Assembly: GCA_900548935.1 (NCBI GenBank)
Contig: URMR01000083.1
Span: forward strand, 1-8,101
Direction: 5' to 3'
Length of the DNA stretch: 8,101 bases
DNA from: an uncultured Collinsella sp.
GTDB lineage: Bacteria; Actinomycetota; Coriobacteriia; Coriobacteriales; Coriobacteriaceae
Part shown: piece by piece, positions 1 through 5,121 of the stretch
How positions within the stretch are numbered: the first letter of the stretch is position 1
Layout of the letters: every line of letters begins with the position of its first letter
Notes under the pieces: model-generated
What the model was told of the DNA's origin: nothing
The model's database searches: none
What the model saw: only the letters and a program-made list of their open reading frames with translations
Translations under genes and position numbers: made by a program

Positions 1-254
1 GCGTCGCCGGGGGCGGAGGCACGGCGCTCGGGGAAGCGCTCGGCCATGGCGTCCATGGCGGCGTCGAAGGCGTCGGCAGCGCCAGCAAATTGCTCGTCCA
101 GGCCCTCAACCTCAACGGCCTCGGCGGGGGCGGCGGCAAGCTCGTCCGAAAGCTCGAGCTTGGTCTGGTTCATCTTGAGCCAGCCCCAAGTGGCGGCAGG
201 CATCGCATTAACCTGCTCGAGCGTGGTAACAGCGGTGTTCGTGGTCTGTTTCAT
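1..254 (-). CDS. sufD: SufD, Fe-S cluster assembly scaffold subunit (N-terminal part only)
   Basis: SufD pairs with SufB and SufC in the SufBC2D complex that builds Fe-S clusters in the cytosol. Only the first 84 codons are present; the gene runs off the left edge, so the beta-helix core and its conserved histidine cannot be checked. The visible part begins MKQTTNTAV and contains ATWGWLKMNQTKLEL (residues 21-35), which matches the P-T-W-x-x-L-K-x-N element near the start of SufD proteins. An Ala/Glu-rich stretch follows. The ATG at 254-252 overlaps the TAA of sufB by one base (TAATG), and an AAGGAG ribosome site lies inside sufB at 265-270, so translation is probably coupled. Identity rests on this short motif plus position directly after sufB; a second SufB-like scaffold protein is the only realistic alternative. 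Confidence 0.85.
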   Translation of the reverse strand, partial: MKQTTNTAVTTLEQVNAMPAATWGWLKMNQTKLELSDELAAAPAEAVEVEGLDEQFAGAADAFDAAMDAMAERFPERRASAPGD

Positions 255-1666
255 TATCCGATCGCTCCTTCCATCTCGAGCTTGATCAGGTTGTTCATCT
301 CGACGGCGTACTCCAGCGGCAGCTCCTTGGAGACCGGGTTGGCAAAGCCGTTTACGATCATGGTGCGGGCCTCTTCCTCCGAGATGCCGCGGCTCATCAG
401 GTAGAACACCTTGTCGTCGCCGATGCGGCCGATGGTGGCTTCGTGGCCGATGTCGACGTTCTTGGCGCGGATGTCCATGGCGGGGATGGTATCGGAGCGG
501 CTTTGGTCGTCGAGCATCAGCGACTGGCAGCTCACGGTTGCCTTGGAGCCCTCGGCCTTGGGCGTGGCAACGATGGAGCTGCGGAAGGTCTGGATGCCGC
601 CGCTCTTGGAGATGCCCTTGGTCTCGACGGTTGCCGAGGTATCGGGCGCGTTGAGTACGACCTTGCAGCCGGTGTCGAGGTTCTGGCCGGCGCCGGCGAA
701 GGTAATGCCGGTAAAGCTCGAGCGGGCGCGACGGCCGTTGAGCACGCTCATGGGGTAGAGGTAGCCCACGTGGCTGCCGAAGGAGCCGCTGATCCACTCG
801 ATGTCGCCGTCCTCGTCCACGCGCGCACGCTTGGTGTTGAGGTTGTACATGTTCTTGGACCAGTTCTCGATAGTCGAGTAGCGCAGGTGTGCACGCTTGC
901 CCACAAAGAGCTCGACAGCACCGGCGTGGAGGTTGGCCACGTTGTACTTGGGTGCGGAGCAGCCCTCGATAAAGTGCAGGTCGGCATCGTCCTCAACGAT
1001 GATGAGCGTGTGCTCAAACTGGCCGGCGCCCTTGGCGTTGAGGCGGAAGTAGCTCTGCAGCGGGAAATCGAGCTTGGTGCCCTTGGGCACGTAGACAAAC
1101 GAGCCGCCCGACCACACGGCGCCGTGCAGGGCCGCAAACTTGTGGTCGGTGGGCGGGATGAGCGTCATAAACTTCTCGTGAATGAGCGGCTCCCACTGCG
1201 GGTCGTGCAGGGCCTCCTCGATGCCGGAGTAGACGATGCCCATCTTGGACGCGGTGTCCTGCATGTTGTGGTAGACGAGCTCGGAGTCGTACTGCGCGCC
1301 GACGCCCGCCAGGTAGCTGCGCTCGGCCTCGGGGATGCCCAAGCGCTCAAAGGTGCTCTTGATGTCGTCGGGCACCGACTCCCAGTCGTGCTTTTGGTCG
1401 GTGTTGGGCTTGACGTAGGTGACGATGTTGTCCATGTCCAGGCCCTCGATGGAGGGGCCCCACGTCGGGTCGGGAAAACGATTGAAAATCTCGAGGGACT
1501 TTAAGCGCAGGTCGAGCATCCACTGCGGCTCGTCCTTCTTTGCGCTGATCTCGCGCACGATGTCGGGCGTGATGCCGGCGTCGAGGCGCTCGAATCCCTC
1601 CTCGCCATAGGTGAAGTCGTAGAGGCTGCGGTCGATGTCCGCGACCTCGGTGCGGTTCTTGGTCAT
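254..1666 (-). CDS. sufB: SufB, Fe-S cluster assembly scaffold protein
   Basis: SufB is the scaffold subunit on which nascent Fe-S clusters form, working with SufC (ATPase) and SufD in the cytosol. The 470-residue product is a full-length match to the family (E. coli SufB is about 495). Visible landmarks are SFVYVPKG (189-196), the IEGCSAPKYN segment with C236, the core stretch TVSCQSLMLDDQSRSDTIP with C380, HEATIGRIGDD (408-418) and the very conserved YLMSRGISEEEA (422-433). C380 corresponds to the cysteine shown in E. coli (C405) to be needed for cluster assembly. The only cysteines are C236, C334 and C380, so the N-terminal CxxCxxxC motif reported for E. coli SufB is absent. An AAAGGGG ribosome site lies 8 bases before the ATG. 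The gap to sufC is 12 bases, indicating one transcript. Confidence 0.97.
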   Translation of the reverse strand: MTKNRTEVADIDRSLYDFTYGEEGFERLDAGITPDIVREISAKKDEPQWMLDLRLKSLEIFNRFPDPTWGPSIEGLDMDNIVTYVKPNTDQKHDWESVPDDIKSTFERLGIPEAERSYLAGVGAQYDSELVYHNMQDTASKMGIVYSGIEEALHDPQWEPLIHEKFMTLIPPTDHKFAALHGAVWSGGSFVYVPKGTKLDFPLQSYFRLNAKGAGQFEHTLIIVEDDADLHFIEGCSAPKYNVANLHAGAVELFVGKRAHLRYSTIENWSKNMYNLNTKRARVDEDGDIEWISGSFGSHVGYLYPMSVLNGRRARSSFTGITFAGAGQNLDTGCKVVLNAPDTSATVETKGISKSGGIQTFRSSIVATPKAEGSKATVSCQSLMLDDQSRSDTIPAMDIRAKNVDIGHEATIGRIGDDKVFYLMSRGISEEEARTMIVNGFANPVSKELPLEYAVEMNNLIKLEMEGAIG

Positions 1667-1678
1667 TGCGTTGCCCCT

Positions 1679-2479
1679 TTACGCCTGCTGCTCGGCAGCG
1701 GCGGCCTCGGCCTGGGCGCGCTGCTCGGCGGCCTCGCGCTCGAAGGTCTCAAAGCCGTTCTTGTCGATCCAAGGGATCAGCGAGGCATCGTCCTCGCGCA
1801 CGATGTGGCCCTTGACCATAACGTGGACGCTGTCGACATCCAGATGCTCCAGGATGCGCGTGTTATGCGTGATGATGAGCATGGAGCCGTCGCAGCTCTT
1901 GCGGTAGGCGTCCATGCCGTGGCTGACGGTGGACAGGGCGTCGACGTCCAGGCCTGAGTCAGTCTCGTCCAGGATGGCGAGCTTGGGCTGCAGCAGCAGA
2001 AGCTGGAGCATCTCGACCTTCTTTTTCTCGCCGCCCGAGAAACCTACGCCCAGCTCGCGGTTGAGGTAGGCGGTGTCCATGTTGAGCTCGGCCGCGAGCT
2101 CCTTGACGCGACGGCGGAACTCCTTGCCCTTCATCTCCAGGCCGGGGCGGCCGGCGATGCTGGCGCGCAGGAAGCTGGAGAGGGGCACGCCGGGAATTTC
2201 GACCGGTGCCTGGAAGGAAAGGAATAGGCCGGCGCGCGAGCGCTTGTCGGTGGTGAGCTCGGTGATGTCCTGGCCGTCAAAGACGATGCGGCCGTTGTTG
2301 ACGGTGTAGACGGGGTCGCCCATGACCAGGTGGCCGAGGGTGGACTTGCCGGCACCGTTGGGTCCCATCAGCACGTGGGTCTCGCCGGCGGCGACGTTGA
2401 GGTTGACGTTGCGGAGGATGGTCTTCTCGTCCACGGAGGCGGTCAGACCTTCGATGGAAAGCAGCGGATTTGCGCTCAT
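1679..2479 (-). CDS. sufC: SufC, ATPase subunit of the SUF Fe-S assembly complex
   Basis: SufC is a soluble ABC-type ATPase that drives conformational change in SufB/SufD during cluster assembly; it is not a transporter subunit. Numbering from the chosen start, the 266-residue product shows Walker A GPNGAGKS (39-46), Q-loop Q90, signature FSGGEKKK (147-154), Walker B LAILDE (167-172), D-loop SGLD (175-178) and switch H205. FSGGEKKK followed by EMLQLLLLQPKLAILDETDSG is diagnostic of SufC. The start at 2479 is chosen because AGAGAGG sits about 7 bases upstream and the family begins near here; an in-frame ATG at 2509 would add ten residues but has no good ribosome site. The tail after residue 248 is an unusual Glu/Ala/Gln-rich extension, probably helical. 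It is the first gene of the operon, with sufB 12 bases downstream. Confidence 0.97.
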   Translation of the reverse strand: MSANPLLSIEGLTASVDEKTILRNVNLNVAAGETHVLMGPNGAGKSTLGHLVMGDPVYTVNNGRIVFDGQDITELTTDKRSRAGLFLSFQAPVEIPGVPLSSFLRASIAGRPGLEMKGKEFRRRVKELAAELNMDTAYLNRELGVGFSGGEKKKVEMLQLLLLQPKLAILDETDSGLDVDALSTVSHGMDAYRKSCDGSMLIITHNTRILEHLDVDSVHVMVKGHIVREDDASLIPWIDKNGFETFEREAAEQRAQAEAAAAEQQA

Positions 2480-2492
2480 GCTGTCCCTCTCT

Positions 2493-2518
2493 GTACATGG
2501 TGTACTCATAGGTGTACT
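2493..2518 (-). repeat. Paired GTACACC repeats and small hairpin in the suf leader
   Basis: Read on the minus strand, AGTACACC occurs twice (2518-2511 and 2506-2499), 12 bp apart, just upstream of the sufC ribosome site. The second copy is also part of an inverted repeat GTACA-CCA-TGTAC (2505-2493). If transcription starts near 2537, both lie in the untranslated leader. They could be a protein site, a small RNA structure near the ribosome site, or chance. The repeat is directly visible; a function is not. Confidence 0.4.
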
Positions 2519-2543
2519 AAACCCTAGGAATCTTCTCGGAATA

Positions 2544-2571
2544 AAGTTACTATGGGTTCGGCGTTAGTCAA
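2544..2571 (-). promoter_or_regulatory. Probable suf operon promoter
   Basis: On the minus strand there is TTGACT (2571-2566) as a -35 element, then a 16-base spacer, then TAACTT (2549-2544) as a weak -10. This predicts a start near 2537 and a leader of roughly 58 bases before sufC. The -35 hexamer is a good match to the sigma70 consensus and the -10 is poor, as expected for a regulated promoter. The -35 overlaps TAGTCAA, which resembles an IscR half-site. Confidence 0.5.
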
Positions 2572-2575
2572 GGGA

Positions 2576-2600
2576 AAACCCGACTAATCCACTCGACTTT
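2576..2600. promoter_or_regulatory. Predicted IscR type-1-like operator
   Basis: The 25-bp element contains CCGACTA (2580-2586), ATC, then CACTCGA (2590-2596). This fits the type-1 IscR pattern of YYGACTR and YAGTCRR around a 3-base centre; 21 of 25 positions agree with the E. coli-derived consensus as I recall it. The mismatches are at 2577, 2589, 2592 and 2599. It sits between sufC and a divergent Rrf2 regulator with three cysteines, exactly where an autoregulatory Fe-S-sensing site is expected. It covers the proposed -35 of the regulator promoter (repression expected) and ends 4 bp from the -35 of the suf promoter. Binding is inferred, not shown. Confidence 0.6.
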
Positions 2601-2621
2601 TTAGATGCGGGACATAATAAT
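2593..2621 (+). promoter_or_regulatory. Probable promoter of the Rrf2/IscR-like regulator
   Basis: TCGACT (2593-2598) and AATAAT (2616-2621) are spaced by 17 bases, giving a plausible sigma70-type promoter with a start near 2628 and a leader of about 74 bases. The -10 matches 5 of 6 consensus bases and the -35 matches 4 of 6. An alternative -10, CATAAT, starts at 2613. The -35 lies inside the predicted IscR-like operator, which suggests negative autoregulation. Confidence 0.45.
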
Positions 2622-2651
2622 CAGGTTTGTTTGCCCCGCGTGCATAAGATT

Positions 2652-2681
2652 TGGGACAAACACTCCTGGCTTTTTGTCCCA
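2652..2681 (+). promoter_or_regulatory. Leader hairpin upstream of the regulator gene
   Basis: TGGGACAAA (2652-2660) and TTTGTCCCA (2673-2681) form a perfect 9-bp inverted repeat with a 12-base loop, in the predicted 5' leader of the regulator. A competing 5-bp hairpin is possible between CCTGG (2665-2669) and CCAGG (2679-2683). No T-run follows, so it is not a standard terminator. The ribosome site GGAGG (2691-2695) is 9 bases after the stem, and CTCC in the loop (2663-2667 region) could pair with it. It may equally be a protein-binding palindrome. Confidence 0.45.
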
Positions 2682-2701
2682 GGAACAACGGGAGGGTAGG
2701 T

Positions 2702-3133
2702 ATGCTCATTTCTTCTAAGGGCCGCTATGCCCTCCGACTGATGATCTATATCGCAGCGCTTGGTGACACCGAGGGCAAGATTGCCCTGCGCGAGGTCGCC
2801 GACCGCGAGCATATCTCACAAAAGTATTTGGAGCAGCTGGTTCGTCCGCTTATGAAGGCGGGCCTGCTTAAGAGCGTACGCGGTAAGGGCGGCGGCTATA
2901 TGATGGCCAAGGACCCGGCCGAGGTGCGCGCCGGCGACATCCTGCGTGCCGTCGAGGGCAGCACGGCTCCGGTGGCGTGCGATGGCATCGACAACAGCTG
3001 TACCCGCAGCGACCTTTGCTCGACCGTCAGGTTTTGGCGCGGTCTGGACGACGTGATCGAAAAGTATGTCGACGGCGTGACGTTGGCCGACTTAGCCGCC
3101 GTCCCCGAGATCAACTTCGATATCAAACTGTAG
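2702..3133 (+). CDS. Rrf2/IscR-family transcriptional regulator, likely Fe-S cluster sensor
   Basis: This 143-residue protein is a typical Rrf2 regulator: it begins MLISSKGRYALRLMIYIA, has a winged helix-turn-helix over about residues 27-62, and has the wing motif RGKGGGY (60-66). C93, C100 and C106 follow in a CX6CX5C arrangement, close to the C92/C98/C104 cluster ligands of E. coli IscR, so Fe-S binding is likely. It is divergent from the suf operon, with a predicted type-1 IscR-like site between them, so its expected job is to tune Fe-S assembly to cellular need and repress itself. The ATG at 2702 is chosen because GGAGG lies 6 bases upstream and the Rrf2 family starts MxISxKGRYAL; an earlier in-frame ATG at 2651 would encode 17 unrelated residues through a hairpin. 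IscR and SufR are both possible names; no symbol is assigned. Confidence 0.93.
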   Translation: MLISSKGRYALRLMIYIAALGDTEGKIALREVADREHISQKYLEQLVRPLMKAGLLKSVRGKGGGYMMAKDPAEVRAGDILRAVEGSTAPVACDGIDNSCTRSDLCSTVRFWRGLDDVIEKYVDGVTLADLAAVPEINFDIKL

Positions 3134-3270
3134 CCCGAGCGCAATTCCTTAAGATTTCGCGGAGGATTGTTGCCGTTTACCGATGGGTTGTTGTGCAACA
3201 AACGGGGAGCTGTAATACTGAATCCATCTTTGCAAACTGCACTTTAACTATACCAATGCAGGGAGGATCT
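3134..3270 (+). other. Intergenic region between the regulator and the lysozyme gene
   Basis: This 137-bp gap has no clear terminator for the regulator. It contains CCGTTT (3173-3178) paired with AAACGG (3200-3205), enclosing a near-palindrome TTGTTG-TG-CAACAA (3188-3201), with no T-run after it. A weak promoter guess is TTGTGC (3191-3196), 16 bases, TAATAC (3213-3218); if real, the palindrome overlaps its -35. The ribosome site GGGAGG (3261-3266) precedes the lysozyme start by 4 bases. Read-through from the regulator promoter is also possible. Confidence 0.3.
3188..3201. repeat. Near-palindrome TTGTTGTGCAACAA, copy 1 of a 12-mer repeat
   Basis: TTGTTG and CAACAA are inverted arms around TG. 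The first 12 bases, TTGTTGTGCAAC, recur exactly at 4986-4997, so the two copies flank the lysozyme gene. Possible operator; no function shown. Confidence 0.3.
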
Positions 3271-4920
3271 ATGCAGCCCAAGCATTCCGCAATTGTCGCG
3301 GGCCTGACGTTGGCACTTTCGTTTGGCACCGTTGCCGCGCCTGTGACTGCTGTTGCCGAGGAGCCCACGCCGGGCGTTGCCTCGGATGCCACCGATATCG
3401 ATAAGGGCCTTTACACCCAGCAGTCCTTCTCGGGCGTGTTGAGGTCGGTTCAGGGTGTTTCGTTTGTCAACGTGACCGCCGAGATGAAGTACTTCACCAA
3501 ATACGAGAGCCACGGCAACTATAGTCAGGGCTTTTCGTATGGCGACGGCTATAACGCGCTGGGCTATTACCAGTTCGACCGTCGTTGGTCGCTCATTCCG
3601 TTTATGAAGCAGGTCTACAACTACGATTCTGCTAAGTACGGCATGCTTAAGGCCGCGATCGATCGCGGCAGCGAGATTTCCAACGCGAACAACCCCATGT
3701 ATGCGAACGGCCAGCTCACTGAGCTGGGTCGTATTGCGCAGGAAGCCTTCCAGGGTGCTTATAGCACCGACCCTGCTGAGTTTTCGGCTCTGCAGGATGC
3801 CTATGCGTATAACTCGTACTATGCGGTGACCGAGGCGTGGCTCAAGAGTGCTCTCGGCATTGACATCTCCGGCCGTGCTGACTGCGTCAAGGGTATGGTG
3901 TGGAGTATCACCAATATGTGCGGCACCGGTGGCTGCCAGGACTTTTTCCGTTGGGCAAACCTTTCCAACAGCATGACCGACCGTGAATTTGTGACGGCGC
4001 TTTCCAACAGCGTGGTTGATAACGTGGCGCGCAAGTATTCGAGTCAGCCTCAGTACCATGAGGGATGGAAGAATCGCTATAAGAACGAGCTCAAGGACTG
4101 CCTGGTCTACATTACCGAGGACGAGGCTGCCGCGGCAACGCCTGCAGATCCCAAGCCCGCGCCGGCGCCCGGTCCGAGCATGGCGCCCACTGCTCCCGCC
4201 ACACCGACGCCTGGTACCGATGGCGGTGCGGGCGCCGATAACGATACAGATGCGCCTACGACTGATGCGGGCAGCGATGATGCCGGTAACGGCGGGGCTG
4301 CGTCTGGTGGCACTGCTTCCGGTGATACCTCTGGTGATTCGTCAAATTCTGATACCGGCGGCGCTGAGGGCGGCTCGACTTCTGGCTCTACCGATGCGGA
4401 CGCTTCTAGCGGCGCTGGCGATTCCTCTGCCGGTGCTGGGTCCTCTAACGGTTCTGGCTCCGATGCTACCGAGGGTGGTTCGAGCGAGGGCTCCAATGCC
4501 GGCGATTCCTCGTCGGATAATAAGCCTTCTGCCGGCGAGCAGCTTGGCTCCATGCTTGGATCGTCTTTGATGGCGGGCATCAACGGCGGCTCTTCTTCTG
4601 ACGAGGGAACGTCTGAGCAGGGTTCCGGCTCCAATGCCAACGGTGCTGCCGATGCTTCCGCCGGTGCGGGCGCGAAACAGTCCGACGCCGATGTTCAGAA
4701 GACCGGTGACAAGGGCAGCGGTACGACCACCATGACGACTGCCACACCAAACACGACCAAGGCCTTGGGCGGTAACATGCCCAGGACGGGCGACCTCATC
4801 GTTATGGCGAGCCTTGCCAGCGCAAGCTTGGCCACGCTGGGTGCCACGTCTATTGTGAGTGGCAAGCATAAGCTCGATCAGCAGAATAAGGCTGCTGGTG
4901 AGGACGGTTCTGGGGAGTAG
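3271..4920 (+). CDS. Secreted lysozyme-like peptidoglycan hydrolase (VgrG3 C-terminal-like domain) with sortase-type anchor
   Basis: The 549-residue product has a signal peptide (1-29, cleavage likely after AVTAVA, giving EEPTPG). A globular domain at about 45-282 carries YESHGNYSQG (78-87), NALGYYQFD (95-103), VKGMVWSITNMCG (206-218) and a closing KNRYKNELKD (267-276). In my reading these match the lysozyme-like domain at the C-terminus of VgrG3 and related phage/secretion hydrolases; E79 is the probable catalytic acid. C205, C217, C222 and C277 could form disulfides outside the cell. Residues 283-500 are a Pro/Ala then Gly/Ser/Ala/Asp-rich linker. MPRTG (503-507) resembles LPXTG and is followed by a hydrophobic span (509-529) and SGKHK, so sortase attachment to the wall is likely. 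The likely role is cell-wall turnover or attack on other cells' walls. The start at 3271 is set by GGGAGG and the signal peptide. Substrate and anchoring are inferred. Confidence 0.8.
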   Translation: MQPKHSAIVAGLTLALSFGTVAAPVTAVAEEPTPGVASDATDIDKGLYTQQSFSGVLRSVQGVSFVNVTAEMKYFTKYESHGNYSQGFSYGDGYNALGYYQFDRRWSLIPFMKQVYNYDSAKYGMLKAAIDRGSEISNANNPMYANGQLTELGRIAQEAFQGAYSTDPAEFSALQDAYAYNSYYAVTEAWLKSALGIDISGRADCVKGMVWSITNMCGTGGCQDFFRWANLSNSMTDREFVTALSNSVVDNVARKYSSQPQYHEGWKNRYKNELKDCLVYITEDEAAAATPADPKPAPAPGPSMAPTAPATPTPGTDGGAGADNDTDAPTTDAGSDDAGNGGAASGGTASGDTSGDSSNSDTGGAEGGSTSGSTDADASSGAGDSSAGAGSSNGSGSDATEGGSSEGSNAGDSSSDNKPSAGEQLGSMLGSSLMAGINGGSSSDEGTSEQGSGSNANGAADASAGAGAKQSDADVQKTGDKGSGTTTMTTATPNTTKALGGNMPRTGDLIVMASLASASLATLGATSIVSGKHKLDQQNKAAGEDGSGE

Positions 4921-4955
4921 CCTCTCGGCTGTCAGATAACTAAAGAGTTGGGACG

Positions 4956-4990
4956 GGGTCCGGTGCTGCTGCATCGGACCCTGTTTTGTT
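4956..4990 (+). terminator. Intrinsic terminator after the lysozyme gene
   Basis: GGGTCCGGTG (4956-4965) pairs with CATCGGACCC (4972-4981) over 10 bp with one G-U pair, around the 6-base loop CTGCTG, followed by TGTTTTGTT. The GC-rich stem plus T-rich tract, 35 bases after the stop codon, is a classic Rho-independent terminator. It separates the lysozyme gene from the ATPase-like gene downstream. Confidence 0.85.
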
Positions 4991-4997
4991 GTGCAAC
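4986..4997. repeat. 12-mer TTGTTGTGCAAC, copy 2
   Basis: This is an exact second copy of the 12-mer at 3188-3199. It starts in the T-rich tail of the terminator. A shorter GTTGTGC recurs at 5003-5009, so three GTTGTGC cores exist near the lysozyme gene. Chance is possible. Confidence 0.25.
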
Positions 4998-5082
4998 GAT
5001 TAGTTGTGCCCCCTCACACCTCTTGTGACTACCGTTGCCCGATATGTTCGCGCGGCGACATCGGTACATGCGATGCGGTCAT

Positions 5083-5088
5083 TACAAT
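5083..5088 (+). promoter_or_regulatory. Candidate -10 element for the ATPase/nuclease-like gene
   Basis: TACAAT matches the sigma70 -10 consensus at 5 of 6 bases, with a predicted start near 5095 and a leader of about 27 bases. No convincing -35 lies 16-18 bases upstream. Since a terminator precedes the gene, a promoter between 4991 and 5118 is expected; this is the best candidate seen. Confidence 0.3.
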
Positions 5089-5121
5089 TGGCATCATGCT
5101 GCGATTTAGGGGGAACTTTTG

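Noticed and set aside
443..1504. Long open frame of 353 codons on the plus strand opposite sufB
   Set aside because: It is antisense to a certain gene, is Val/Gly/Ala/Leu/Asp-rich with no recognisable motif, and has no ribosome site. GC-rich third positions of sufB commonly leave such a frame open.
2651..2701. N-terminal extension of the Rrf2 regulator by 17 residues
   Set aside because: The extension lies in the leader hairpin, has no family match, and the ATG at 2702 has a well-placed GGAGG.
3173..3205. CCGTTT/AAACGG inverted repeat as a terminator for the regulator
   Set aside because: There is a large one-sided bulge and no T-run after the right arm, so it is described only as an intergenic inverted repeat.
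2977..3270. Extension of the lysozyme frame upstream by 98 codons, overlapping the regulator
   Set aside because: It overlaps a certain gene in another frame and would bury the signal peptide; GGGAGG at 3261 supports the start at 3271.
3244..4059. Minus-strand open frame of 271 codons opposite the lysozyme catalytic domain
   Set aside because: No ribosome site and no domain resemblance; the plus strand carries a signal peptide and conserved motifs.
4107..4974. Minus-strand open frames across the linker-coding region
   Set aside because: Pro/Ser/Glu/Ala-rich translations are the complement of the low-complexity linker codons, not independent genes.
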